Source: Granulicella mallensis (GTDB taxonomy: Bacteria > Acidobacteriota > Terriglobia > Terriglobales > Acidobacteriaceae). From it: a stretch of 64,000 nucleotides of DNA. A program made the translations under genes and the position numbers. Below are positions 29,201 to 38,118 of the stretch, one piece after another (the stretch's first letter is position 1; each line of letters starts with the position of its first letter). Location: contig NZ_JACHIO010000006.1 of the NCBI RefSeq assembly GCF_014203225.1, forward strand, positions 124,001 to 188,000. Reading direction: 5' to 3'. Below the pieces are notes generated by a model, which saw only the letters and a program-made list of their open reading frames with translations, was not told the DNA's origin and searched no databases.

Positions 29201-30619
29201 CTATCGTGCCGCCCGTCCGAGATGCATCATCGGAAGGCCATTGCGCAGTTTCTGGAAGTAGCAGATCTCCACCAGCGTCGGCCAAAGCTCGATGGAAGCC
29301 TTGATGACGGCTATCGCATCGTCGACGATACGCAGCAGGTTGTGCTGGAAGAAATCCGGCTCAAAGCCATAGAACGCCTTCTCGAGATTGGCTGCAAAGA
29401 GCCGCAGCGCATCGATACGATCCTGGCTCTTTGCTGTCTCTGCTGCACGTAGCGCGCGGGTGTGGAGGCTGGTGATCTTCTCCAGAATCTCCTCAGCATC
29501 CTGTGCTGTGACCTCTCCCGTGTAGCCGAAGGTAATACCGAGTTCATCCACACTGGTGAGAGAGTCCTTAATCTTTCTCTTGAGCAGGTTGGCAATCTCT
29601 TCGTTCAACACCTCGGAGGCCGGAGGATTCCGCATGTAGTTGCTCTTGGTATGGTGCTGCGCCGCATCGACATGCGCCGCTACGATACCCTCCTGCTGGA
29701 TCCAGAGCCGATAGATGTAATCCTCAAAGCGCAGTCTTGTCGGGAAGAACGGCGGCAGGCCAAACGTATTGTCATAGCCGGCTACGCCACAGTCCATGCG
29801 CCAGTTCTTATTCGTTACCGCCGGACGGAAGTTCACCAGGACGTAGAGATCGTTCAGGCTGTCCAGGCTGGTCTGGTCTTCATCGTTCAGGAACATGTCG
29901 ACAAAATCGATAGCGTCGATATCGTTCGTACCGGAACGGAAGGTCTGCGCCATCTTGACGACCGCATCGTCCGAGACCCGTCCTCTTTGCAGGAGGGTGG
30001 CATTGTCTTCGATCAGTCCCTTGGTGACGTTGGTCTCCAGGTCCATCGCGGTGTCGATCAGGAAATCGCCATGCTCATAGTTTTCCGGAATCTCGGAGAC
30101 AGGCTTGCCGAGTACATCGGAGAAAGCCGACATGATGTCGAATGACTTTCTTGCATAACCGTTCTTGCCGACCTTATGCAGACGCCCGCGACTGATCTGG
30201 TTGTTCTCCAGTGACTCGGGACTATCCTCCATGAGGGAATAGGGCCGCATGTCATCGTCGGAGCTAACCATCAGTCCGCCGAGAGAGTACATCAAGGTGT
30301 AGTTTCGATTGCCGCCATAGCTGGGCCTGAAGAGATTTTTCACCAGCGGCTCCAACCGCTTATTGCGCAGGCGAGAGTTGATATAAGCAAGGAACTCTTC
30401 TTTTTCGCGGGGGCCTACGTAGAACAGGTCGGAGTTGGTTTTCAGCTGTTCTAAGTTACTGAAGTACTTCTCCACGTTGGTGGGAGTGGAGTCATCGAAG
30501 ACGATCATTTGTGGAGAGTGACCGTTCTTCCAAAAGTGCTCGTCGTATTCATGCACTGTTTGACTTACATCGCGTAGCCGATGTGTCGGAACTACAAAGT
30601 ACGTCTCTGGATCATTCAT
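29201..30619 (-). CDS. GT-A-like (nucleotide-diphospho-sugar transferase fold) protein, unknown substrate
   Basis: The 472-residue soluble protein opens YFVVPTHRLRDVSQTV and then MIVFDDSTPTNVEKYF, the layout of family 2-type glycosyltransferase nucleotide sites. SSDDDMRPYSL at about residue 120 is a DxD-like metal site, and RLRFEDYIYRLWIQQ resembles the catalytic ED region. The C-terminal 150 residues are helical and of unknown role. The length exceeds that of simple GT2 enzymes. The pairing with the GT4 gene supports a glycosylation role. The family assignment is by motif only. Confidence 0.65.
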   Translation of the reverse strand: MNDPETYFVVPTHRLRDVSQTVHEYDEHFWKNGHSPQMIVFDDSTPTNVEKYFSNLEQLKTNSDLFYVGPREKEEFLAYINSRLRNKRLEPLVKNLFRPSYGGNRNYTLMYSLGGLMVSSDDDMRPYSLMEDSPESLENNQISRGRLHKVGKNGYARKSFDIMSAFSDVLGKPVSEIPENYEHGDFLIDTAMDLETNVTKGLIEDNATLLQRGRVSDDAVVKMAQTFRSGTNDIDAIDFVDMFLNDEDQTSLDSLNDLYVLVNFRPAVTNKNWRMDCGVAGYDNTFGLPPFFPTRLRFEDYIYRLWIQQEGIVAAHVDAAQHHTKSNYMRNPPASEVLNEEIANLLKRKIKDSLTSVDELGITFGYTGEVTAQDAEEILEKITSLHTRALRAAETAKSQDRIDALRLFAANLEKAFYGFEPDFFQHNLLRIVDDAIAVIKASIELWPTLVEICYFQKLRNGLPMMHLGRAAR

Positions 30620-30811
30620 AATATTTTGGGATTATCCGAAGGGATGTCGTCCGGCGATAACGCCGATCTGCAGCCGTACAAGAAAGATCGGCAGCTAAAT
30701 GGCACTAATTGGGCACGACGAATCATCACGCTTTTAATCGTAGAGCGCCGAGCATAAGGGTTTCATAAGGGTTTTAAAAGGGCTTTTTGCTGTTACTGGT
30801 GCTTGTTTTTC
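30620..30811. other. Intergenic, no gene seen
   Basis: Upstream of the glycosyltransferase pair, AT-richer than its surroundings, with several short TTTTAAA-like runs near 30731-30780. It presumably carries the promoter of the minus-strand glycosyltransferase genes, but I cannot place -35 and -10 boxes with confidence. Confidence 0.4.
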
Positions 30812-31010
30812 GTCGTTGTTTGTTTTTCGCCGTCATCCTGAGCCGTAGGCGAAGGACCCCAGCATTTAGGATCACCACCTAGTCTCAGGTTCACATAAAG
30901 GCCCCAGCGACTGCGTGCCAGCTTAGCGGTATCTACTTCTCGATCATCGTGCAAGATGCGGGGGTCCTTCAGCTACGCTTCAGGATGACGACGAAAAACA
31001 GACAACGGCA
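30812..31010 (+). repeat. Long inverted repeat, family copy B
   Basis: The left arm TTTTTCGCCGTCATCCTGAG plus CCGTAGGCGAAGGACCCC (from about 30832) pairs imperfectly with the right arm GGGGTCCTTCAGCTACGCTT plus CAGGATGACGACGAAAAACA (to about 31000). The spacer is near 90 bases. It shares arm sequence with copies A and C, and its inner right flank (GTGCAAGATGCGGGGGTCC) is nearly that of copy C. It lies just past the end of the KdpD sensor gene, where it could terminate or protect that message. Confidence 0.85.
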
Positions 31011-31041
31011 AAAACAAACAACGACAAAAGATGCCGACAAC

Positions 31042-32184
31042 TCACTGACTCTTCTGCGTAATGATATGCAAGTCCGTATGCGGGGCCGCCGCTGCGAATT
31101 GCTGGATCGCAAGAAAGTAGAGGTACTTCTTAATCCCCGTCAGTGCCGAGCGTCCGAACAGCACCTGTGTAATGCGATTCTGCTGCGCGAACTCTGCCGT
31201 AGCACTTGCAACATTCGAACCCTTGAGGCGCACGATGGTCGCTCCCAGGTTTCGCGCGAACTGCAGGTTATCGTCGAGCGCGCGTGCCGCCTCCGGTTCG
31301 CGATCGCGTTCCGTATCGAGATGCAGCACATAGAACTCCGCATCCATACCCTGCGAAAGACGCGCGCCACGTGCAATCAAATCGCGCGCCGCAGGACTGG
31401 CACTAATGCAGACCGCAACCTTCTCGGCAACCGTCCAATGCCCGCCTAGTTGCTTGCGCTTCACATAGTCGTCGAGCGTGCGATCGACAGCGCGAGTCAC
31501 CCGCTGCAGTGCCATCTCGCGCAGGGCAATCAGATTGCCGCGACGAAAGAAGTTCGAGAGAGCGCGCTCCACCCGTTCCATCGGATAGATATCACCGCGC
31601 CGCATGCGCGTCGCCAGGGCCTCAGGGGTCAGATCGCTGATGACGATCTCATCCGCCCGATCGAGCACCCAGTCCGGCACGGTCTCGCGCACCGTGATGC
31701 CGGTAAGCGACTGCACCCGCGGCGTAATGCTTTCGACGTGTTGGATGTTCACCGTGGTCACCACATCGATGCCGGCATCCAGCAGTGCAAAGACATCTTC
31801 ATAGCGCTTCTGAAATCGGCTGCCCTCCACATTCGTGTGCGCGAGTTCGTCAATCAGCGCTACCTGTGGCTGTCGTGCCAGGATGGCGTCCACATCCATC
31901 TCCGAAAAGAGCGTCCCCTTGTAGTCGATCTCGCGGCGCGGAACGGTCTCGATCTTCGCGGCCACCTCGGAGGTCCCGATGCGGCCATGCGTTTCCACGA
32001 TCCCAATCACGACGTCTTCGCCACGGCTCTGCCGGCGGATACCCTCGCTCAGCATGCTGAAGGTCTTGCCTACTCCGGGCGCATAGCCGAGAAAGACCTT
32101 GAAGCGCCCACGCTTCTTCTCTACGTTTTCCGCGGACTCAAGCCAGTCTTCGGGTCGTTTCCTTGGCGTGTCGCATGCACCCAT
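31042..32184 (-). CDS. kdpD: KdpD N-terminal half: sensor plus USP domain, stand-alone
   Basis: The 380 residues correspond to the cytoplasmic N-terminal half of KdpD. The KdpD domain has Walker A GYAPGVGKT and Walker B-like VALIDELAHTN, followed by GSRFQKRYEDVFALLDAGIDVVTTVNIQH. From about residue 250 comes a universal-stress-protein domain (VCISASPAARDLIARG ... VLFGRSALTG). This domain senses c-di-AMP or ionic and PTS signals in some bacteria. No membrane helices or kinase domain follow: the gene ends cleanly, and the remaining half is encoded divergently from 32311. ATG 32184 has AGGAGA about ten bases upstream. Confidence 0.9.
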   Translation of the reverse strand: MGACDTPRKRPEDWLESAENVEKKRGRFKVFLGYAPGVGKTFSMLSEGIRRQSRGEDVVIGIVETHGRIGTSEVAAKIETVPRREIDYKGTLFSEMDVDAILARQPQVALIDELAHTNVEGSRFQKRYEDVFALLDAGIDVVTTVNIQHVESITPRVQSLTGITVRETVPDWVLDRADEIVISDLTPEALATRMRRGDIYPMERVERALSNFFRRGNLIALREMALQRVTRAVDRTLDDYVKRKQLGGHWTVAEKVAVCISASPAARDLIARGARLSQGMDAEFYVLHLDTERDREPEAARALDDNLQFARNLGATIVRLKGSNVASATAEFAQQNRITQVLFGRSALTGIKKYLYFLAIQQFAAAAPHTDLHIITQKSQ

Positions 32185-32310
32185 AGAGCAGTTCTCCTGT
32201 TTCTACATAACGGACAAGTTAACGAGAGCCGCTTTCTTTAAAAACGACATATGGAACCTCCCCGTCGGAATACCTCTGCAGGAGAACCGATCGAGTCGTA
32301 GAATCTCACA

Positions 32311-33759
32311 GTGAACTCGAAACGGCTTATTACCATTATGCGTTGCATCGGCGCCGCAGCCTGTCTCGCGGGAATTGTAACGTTCTACAGGCTCGTCGTG
32401 CATGCCAACCAGACGACCGTCGCTCTGACCTTACTGCTGCTTATCCTGTTCATCGCAGCCAGATGGGGTTTGCGTTTCTCCATCGGGGCCTCACTCGTCG
32501 CCACTGCCTGCTACAACTTTTTCTTTCTTCCGCCGCTCTACAAGTTCACGGTCTCCGATCCACAAAACCTCGTGGCCCTTGCCGTATTCCTCATCACCGC
32601 CGTCTTTGCCAGCCGCCTATCGCATCGCATCCGCGCCGAGTCGAGCGATGCCCGTGCCCGGCAATCGGAGCTGGAGATCCTCTATAGCCTCAGCCGCGAC
32701 CTGCTGCAGAGCGAGGAGCTGACCCAGCTAACCAACTCTATTCCGGCATCAGTCACGCTTGCCACCGGTTCGAATTCGGTCCTCTTCTATCTGCTGGAGG
32801 GCAATCGGAGCTACCGGTCGGGCCTTGACACCAGCATCGCCTGGCCCCCCACCATCGACACCACGGAGTTGCATGAACTGGCCCACGCCCCCGGCGTCTC
32901 CATCACCTCGGACGGCGCGGCCATCGTGCCGCTGCGGACCGGCGTAAAGCCTCGTGGCCTTCTGATTCTGCGCGGCGTCAAACTCTCTACCCAAACTCTC
33001 GAGGCCCTCGGAGGCCTGGTCTCCGTGGCACTGGATCGCGTGCGCGCAGTGGAAGAGGTCGCCCACGTCGAAGCCGCGCAGGAGAGCGAACGCCTGCGGT
33101 CGATGATCCTGGATTCGATCACGCATGAACTGCGAACGCCGGTAGCATCGATCAAAACTTCCATCGACAAACTCCTGGAGGCCAACTCCGAGTCCGCCGA
33201 TTCCCATGAGCTTCTGACGGAGATTGCCGAACAGAACGACCGGCTCGATCAACTGGTCACGGAAGCCGTCGAGATGGCCCAGCTCGATACGCAACAGGTC
33301 AGCATGGACGTTAGTCCGCAACAGCTCAGTGACATGATCGACGCGGCCATCGAAACGGCTGGTGCCAGACTCGCCGGTCACGAAGTCATCAAAAGAATTC
33401 CCGAGGATCTACCGTGTGTCGTCGCCGACCCACTCCGTATTGAGAAGGTGATCTACAACCTGCTTGAGAATGCGGCGAAGTACTCCACCTCCGGCCAGCC
33501 GATCTATATCAGCGTAGAGGTGCGTGGACAGTGTGCCTCGTGCAGCATCGCGGACCGTGGCATCGGTATCGATCCAGCCGAGCAGCCCCTGGTCTTCGAC
33601 AAGCTCTACAGGTCACGCAAACGAACAGCACATATTCCTGGGACCGGAATGGGACTGGCGATCTGCCGCGCCATCGTAGAAGCGCATAACGGGACGATCT
33701 CGGTTACCAGTCAGCCTGGGCAGGGATCGGTGTTTACGTTTACCTTGCCGTTGGCGTAG
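32311..33759 (+). CDS. DUF4118 membrane histidine kinase (KdpD C-terminal half)
   Basis: The 482 residues comprise four hydrophobic helices of the DUF4118 type (about residues 10-105, with TACYNFFFLPPLYKFTV, the classic KdpD membrane core), a GAF-like region (about 125-250), the HisKA box LDSITHELRTPVASIK with the phospho-accepting His, and the HATPase motifs NLLENAAKYS, DRGIGID and GTGMGLAIC. It equals KdpD from the first membrane helix onward. Together with the divergent 380-aa sensor gene the pair adds up to about one full-length KdpD. The start is GTG 32311 with no clear ribosome binding site. No KdpE response regulator is adjacent. Confidence 0.88.
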   Translation: MNSKRLITIMRCIGAAACLAGIVTFYRLVVHANQTTVALTLLLLILFIAARWGLRFSIGASLVATACYNFFFLPPLYKFTVSDPQNLVALAVFLITAVFASRLSHRIRAESSDARARQSELEILYSLSRDLLQSEELTQLTNSIPASVTLATGSNSVLFYLLEGNRSYRSGLDTSIAWPPTIDTTELHELAHAPGVSITSDGAAIVPLRTGVKPRGLLILRGVKLSTQTLEALGGLVSVALDRVRAVEEVAHVEAAQESERLRSMILDSITHELRTPVASIKTSIDKLLEANSESADSHELLTEIAEQNDRLDQLVTEAVEMAQLDTQQVSMDVSPQQLSDMIDAAIETAGARLAGHEVIKRIPEDLPCVVADPLRIEKVIYNLLENAAKYSTSGQPIYISVEVRGQCASCSIADRGIGIDPAEQPLVFDKLYRSRKRTAHIPGTGMGLAICRAIVEAHNGTISVTSQPGQGSVFTFTLPLA

Positions 33760-33771
33760 ATGTGACTGTAG

Positions 33772-33972
33772 CTGTTGCTTGTTTTTCGTCGTCATCCTGA
33801 AGCGTAGCTGAAGGACCCCCGTATTATTGCTGTCACAAACGTTTCGCGTTGATGAGTCTGGTTTGGCGAATGTATGCCAATCCAAACGATATTTATTTCC
33901 TCTGGCATTGTGCAAAATACGGGGGTCCTTCGCCTACGGCTCAGGATGACGACGAAAGACAAGCAACGGCAA
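33772..33972 (+). repeat. Long inverted repeat, family copy C
   Basis: The left arm GTTTTTCGTCGTCATCCTGA plus AGCGTAGCTGAAGGACCCCCGTATT and the right arm AATACGGGGGTCCTTCGCCT plus ACGGCTCAGGATGACGACGAAAGAC are near-perfect reverse complements across a spacer of about 95 bases. It sits between the convergent ends of the kinase gene and nrdB, where it could act as a two-way terminator. Confidence 0.88.
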
Positions 33973-34014
33973 AGACATTTCAGACGTGACACTCACACAA
34001 GTGCAGATACACAC

Positions 34015-35055
34015 CTAGAAATCTTCCTCAAACCCAACTTCCCCCACCACCGCGCTCTGATAAGCCGAGACGCGGCGCTCAAAGAAGTTCGTAAGCTCCT
34101 GCACATCCTGAAGGTCCATAAAGCTGAACGGATTCTTCGCGTTGAAGACCGGTGCAATACCGAGACGCTGCAAGCGCGAATCCGCAACATATCCCAGGTA
34201 CTGGCGCATATCCCGCAGTGAGAGACCAGCCACACCGCCACTCAGCAAGTCTTCGGCAAACTGCGCTTCGGCGTCGACGGCCTCGTGCAGCATGGTGACG
34301 ATGTCCTTCTCCAGCTGTGCATCCCAGAGATCCGGCTCTTGCGCGCGGACGACGTTGACAACCTCGAACGCGAACTCGAGATGGCAGCTCTCATCGCGGA
34401 AGACCCAGTTGGTGCCCGCCGCCAGGCCATGCAGCAGGCCCTTCGAGCGGAAGAAGTAGACATAAGCAAACGCCGCGAAGAAGAAGAGTCCTTCGATGCA
34501 GGCAGCAAAGCAGATCAGGTTGAGCAGGAACTGGCGGCGATGTTCGCGCGTCTCCAGTTGATCCAACTGCTGAATGGAATCCATCCACTTCATACAGAAG
34601 TCAGCCTTCTTACTGATCGAGGGGATGTTCTCGACGGCAGCGAAGGCGGCGGCGCGTTCATCAGGATCAGGCACGTAGTTATCGAGAAGTGTGAGATAGA
34701 ACTGCACATGCACCGCCTCCTCAAACAACTGCCGCGAAAGATACAGACGGGCCTCCGGCGAGTTGATGTGCTTGTAGAGATTGAGCACGAGGTTGTTCGA
34801 CACGATGCTGTCACCCGTAGCGAAGAACGCCACCAGGCGCTGGATGACATGGACTTCGGCAGGAGTAATGCGCTGCTTCAGATCGATGAGGTCAGTCTGA
34901 AAATCGACTTCTTCGACCGTCCAGGTATTTTTGATGCCATCGCGAAACATGTCGTAGAAGACCGGGAAGCGCATGGGGCGCAGCGTGAGGCAGAGACCGG
35001 GGTCGAGGATGTGCGCAGGTGCCGCGACGGAGGAGTGGGTGGTGTGTTCGGACAT
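34015..35055 (-). CDS. nrdB: Class Ia ribonucleotide reductase, beta subunit
   Basis: NrdB carries the di-metal tyrosyl radical used by NrdA. The 346 residues show the ligand set: Asp82 in ATGDSIV, E113/H116 in FEEAVH with the radical Tyr120 (ExxHxxxY spacing), and the later pair in FRDESCHLEF. Tyr is present, so this is not the Phe-containing class Ic. The end (AVVGEVGFEEDF) is acidic and aromatic, fitting the C-terminal tail that docks on NrdA. It lies 87 bases after nrdA and is presumably read from the same riboswitch-controlled promoter. Confidence 0.95.
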   Translation of the reverse strand: MSEHTTHSSVAAPAHILDPGLCLTLRPMRFPVFYDMFRDGIKNTWTVEEVDFQTDLIDLKQRITPAEVHVIQRLVAFFATGDSIVSNNLVLNLYKHINSPEARLYLSRQLFEEAVHVQFYLTLLDNYVPDPDERAAAFAAVENIPSISKKADFCMKWMDSIQQLDQLETREHRRQFLLNLICFAACIEGLFFFAAFAYVYFFRSKGLLHGLAAGTNWVFRDESCHLEFAFEVVNVVRAQEPDLWDAQLEKDIVTMLHEAVDAEAQFAEDLLSGGVAGLSLRDMRQYLGYVADSRLQRLGIAPVFNAKNPFSFMDLQDVQELTNFFERRVSAYQSAVVGEVGFEEDF

Positions 35056-35142
35056 AGTGGCTCGCTTTCGATGGAGAGCAGGGGTAACCCGAGCGGGAAG
35101 CAGATTCCCTCCGGGAATGACAACAAGAAAAACAAAAGCTGG

Positions 35143-37611
35143 TTACTGGCAGGCTTCGCAGGACTCGGGATTTTCCAGGGAGCACGCGATAGCAGCTTCG
35201 GTGGAGACAGCGGGCTTCGCAGGAAGAGCATTCGACACCGCAGCGCCGGCACGAGCGCTGGTGTTTGTCACCGTAGCCTTCGAGATCTTCGTAGCGGGCC
35301 GCGAGCGCAGGTAGTAGGTCGTCTTCAACCCCTTCTTCCACGCGTACATATACATCGAGGAGAGCTTGCCGATATTAGGAGATTCGGCGAAGAGGTTCAA
35401 GGACTGCGACTGATCGATATACGCGTTGCGCGCAGCGGCCATGTCGATCAGAGCGCGCATAGGAATCTCCCACACCGTGCGATAGAGCAGCTTGAGATCG
35501 TCCGGAAGCTCGTCGATGTTCTGCACGGAACCCTCGGAGAGCTTGAGGCGCATACGCATCTCCTCGGTCCAGAGATTGCGCAGCTTCAACTCGTCGATCA
35601 GGTAGCGATTCACCTGGAGGAACTCGCCGGAGAGAGTCTCGCGTTTGAAGAGGTTGGAGATCTGCGGCTCAATGCACTCATAGCAGCCGACGATAGAGGC
35701 AATCGTCGCCGTCGGCGCAATGGCGATGACCAGTGAGTTGCGCACGCCAAACTGCGCGATGCGCGCACGCAGCGCGTCCCAGCGTTCGGTGTCGGCGGGC
35801 GTCACGTTCCAGAGATCGAACTGAAGCTGGCCCTGCGCAAGACGAGTGTCGTTGAAGGTCGGATGCGGCCCAGCCTTTTCGGCAAGCGTACACGAAGCTG
35901 TGAGCGCGTGGAAGTAGATCTCTTCCTGGATCTTCGTCGAGAGAGCCTGTGCCTCTGCTGAATCGAACGGCAGATGCAGTTGGAAGAAGACATCCTGAAG
36001 GCCCATCAACCCGAGGCCGACTGGACGCCACTGCGCATTGGAGCTGGCAGCCTGCGCCACGGGATAGTAGTTGATGTCGATCACGCGATCGAGCATCGGG
36101 ACCGCTGTGCGAACCGTTGCGCCGAGCTTCTCGAAGTCAAAGCTGGCCTTGCCGGTCTCGTCCGCGATGACGTGCCGCGCAAGATTGATGGAGCCGAGGT
36201 TGCAGACCGCAGTCTGGTCCTTGGAAGTAACTTCCGTGATCTCGGTGCAGAGGTTCGAGAGGTGCACCACATTCCCCGGCTTGCCGGTCTGGTTGCACTT
36301 CAGGTTGGTGGCGTCCTTGAACGTCATCCAGCCGTTGCCGGTCTCGGCAAGTGAGCGCATCATGCGCGCGTACAGGTCGCGAGCCTTGATCTGGCGATGG
36401 TAGAGCTTATCCGCCTCAGCCTTCTCGTAAGCCTCGGTGAAGGCATCGCCGAAGAGGTCGGGGAGTTGAGGGACATCCTTCGGATCGAACAGCGACCACA
36501 TACCGTCGGCTTCGGCGCGCTGCATGAAGAGGTCAGGAATCCAGTTCGCCAGATTGAGGTTGTACGTGCGGCGTGCGCCATCGCCCGTGTTCTCGCGTAG
36601 TTCGAGGAACGACTCGATATCGGCATGCCAGGGCTCGAGATACACGCAGCACGCGCCCTTGCGCTTGCCGCCCTGGTTGACAGCCGCAACAGAACTGTCG
36701 AGCGTACGCAGCCACGGAATGATCCCGTTGCTGAGTCCGTTCGTAGCGCGGATGAGCGACCCCTCCGAGCGCACGCGGTGAAACGCCAGCCCGATGCCGC
36801 CCGAGAACTTCGAGAGCATCGCCACATTCTTATAGGTGTCGTAGATGCTCTCCAGCGAATCGAGCGGAGAGTCGTGCAGATAGCACGACGACATCTGCGC
36901 GTGCTTGGTGCCGGAGTTGAAGAGCGTCGGCGACGACGGCATGTAGTCGAGCGACGCAATCAGCCGATAGAACTCGATAGCCTCATGCGGTGTTCCCGCC
37001 AGCCCGCAGGCGACACGCAGGAAGAAGTGCTGCGGCGTCTCGATGATGCTGCGCGAGATCGGGTCACGCAACAGGTAGCGGTCATACACGGTACGCAGGC
37101 CGAAGTACTCGAAGCGATCGGAGAAGTTATCGTCGATGGCGTGGTTTAGCTTGCGAGCATGCGTCAGCACGAACTCGGCGGTCGCCTTGCTGACGACGCC
37201 CTCCTGGTGCCCATAGGCGATGGCCTGCGAGAACGAGTGCAGGTTGAGCGCCGAGACCTCCTTCACGATGGTCGCCAGCAGCAGCCGTGCCGCCAGCCGC
37301 GAGTACTGCGGCTCCTCCGCGATGAGAGAGGCCGCCGTGTCGATGGAGATCGTGTCCAGCTCGCGCGTCGTGGCGCCATCGTAGAGGCCGCCGATGGTCT
37401 TCGACGCGACGCGGATGGCGTCGACGTGGGTCAACCCATCCGACGACCGCTGTACCGCGCGGACGATCTTGTTGACGTCCACCGGCTCCAGGGCGCCGTT
37501 ACGCTTGCGGACGTGCATCACCGGCGTCTCTTCCCGCACGGGAAAGCCGGGATTGATATCGGAGAGGCTGGTTTGGACGCTGACTGGGGCGTTGTTTGCG
37601 GTCGTGGCCAT
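35143..37611 (-). CDS. nrdA: Class Ia ribonucleotide reductase, alpha subunit
   Basis: NrdA reduces ribonucleoside diphosphates. ATG 37611 is chosen because AAGGAG lies nine bases upstream; a longer frame to 37695 has no such site. The 822 residues contain an N-terminal ATP-cone (MHVRKRNGALEPVDVNKIVRAV), the redox Cys of SSCYLHD, the active-site NLCTEI (N-x-C-x-E), AVCNLGSINL, the P-loop-like PTATIASIVG, the Tyr pair in TTYYLRSRP and a C-terminal CEAC thiol pair. This is a complete enzyme. It is controlled by a cobalamin riboswitch and sigma70 promoter at 37720-37928. Confidence 0.96.
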   Translation of the reverse strand: MATTANNAPVSVQTSLSDINPGFPVREETPVMHVRKRNGALEPVDVNKIVRAVQRSSDGLTHVDAIRVASKTIGGLYDGATTRELDTISIDTAASLIAEEPQYSRLAARLLLATIVKEVSALNLHSFSQAIAYGHQEGVVSKATAEFVLTHARKLNHAIDDNFSDRFEYFGLRTVYDRYLLRDPISRSIIETPQHFFLRVACGLAGTPHEAIEFYRLIASLDYMPSSPTLFNSGTKHAQMSSCYLHDSPLDSLESIYDTYKNVAMLSKFSGGIGLAFHRVRSEGSLIRATNGLSNGIIPWLRTLDSSVAAVNQGGKRKGACCVYLEPWHADIESFLELRENTGDGARRTYNLNLANWIPDLFMQRAEADGMWSLFDPKDVPQLPDLFGDAFTEAYEKAEADKLYHRQIKARDLYARMMRSLAETGNGWMTFKDATNLKCNQTGKPGNVVHLSNLCTEITEVTSKDQTAVCNLGSINLARHVIADETGKASFDFEKLGATVRTAVPMLDRVIDINYYPVAQAASSNAQWRPVGLGLMGLQDVFFQLHLPFDSAEAQALSTKIQEEIYFHALTASCTLAEKAGPHPTFNDTRLAQGQLQFDLWNVTPADTERWDALRARIAQFGVRNSLVIAIAPTATIASIVGCYECIEPQISNLFKRETLSGEFLQVNRYLIDELKLRNLWTEEMRMRLKLSEGSVQNIDELPDDLKLLYRTVWEIPMRALIDMAAARNAYIDQSQSLNLFAESPNIGKLSSMYMYAWKKGLKTTYYLRSRPATKISKATVTNTSARAGAAVSNALPAKPAVSTEAAIACSLENPESCEACQ

Positions 37612-37719
37612 CGGATAGATCTCCTTGGCCTCAGAAGCGTGCGAAGAAACAACGGAAGCACCTCGCCCGAAGACGAAGAGGAGAACCGTTGCCACCTCGC
37701 CTCCCCTCGGAGGCGCGAG

Positions 37720-37893
37720 CGAATATTTCCAGGGCAGGTCTTCGGACTTTGCAGGTTCGAACCTAATCGCCGGACTTCCCGGAGTCTTGCGGCTCCAGTG
37801 TCATCGTGGGCTTTCGTACCTGCTTACCGCTGCGGGGCAGCTCCGGATTTTCACCGGATTCCCTTTTGATTCTCCTTGCGGAGAAACCTCGGA
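37720..37893 (-). ncRNA. Cobalamin (adenosylcobalamin-type) riboswitch
   Basis: On the minus strand the leader reads GGGAATCCGGTGAAAATCCG, then GAGCTGCCCCGCAGCGGTAA, the hallmark core of cobalamin riboswitches. It later shows CACTGG...CCGGGAAG and ends GTCCGAAGACCTGCCCTG, the conserved 3' segment. A GCCTCC/GGAGGC hairpin follows before nrdA and may form the expression platform. B12 binding is expected to lower nrdAB expression. Confidence 0.92.
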
Positions 37894-37899
37894 GTAGCC

Positions 37900-37928
37900 A
37901 CTATATCTTGAGGTATATCCCGGTGCAA
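37900..37928 (-). promoter_or_regulatory. Sigma70-type promoter of nrdAB
   Basis: On the minus strand TTGCAC (37928-37923) and TATAGT (37905-37900) are separated by exactly 17 bases. The predicted transcript starts near 37893 and leads straight into the riboswitch. Confidence 0.75.
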
Positions 37929-38001
37929 TCCCATCCCTTGTGGATATATCCTTCTTTATAAGGGAGGTGCCCAAGGAGTGACTTTCCCTTGTTTCGGGGA
38001 T

Positions 38002-38024
38002 ATACTGAACGTTGAGTTCAGTAT
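38002..38024. promoter_or_regulatory. TetR operator 1 (upstream of tetR)
   Basis: A perfect palindrome, arms ATACTGAAC and GTTCAGTAT around GTTGA. It has the same 9-5-9 geometry and nearly the same sequence as the site before the RND operon at 38808. Confidence 0.8.
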
Positions 38025-38118
38025 TAGAAAGCTCACGGTAATAGAACGATTATCGCCAGATCTTCCAGGAGTACGATTCGTGCTTGGAACCATTGTAAGC
38101 AGGAGCGGCCGCGTAAAG

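Noticed and set aside
31042-32184. KdpD sensor gene as a truncated pseudogene
   Set aside because: It has a ribosome binding site, intact Walker motifs and a complete USP domain. The missing half exists as an intact divergent gene, so a functional split is the better reading.
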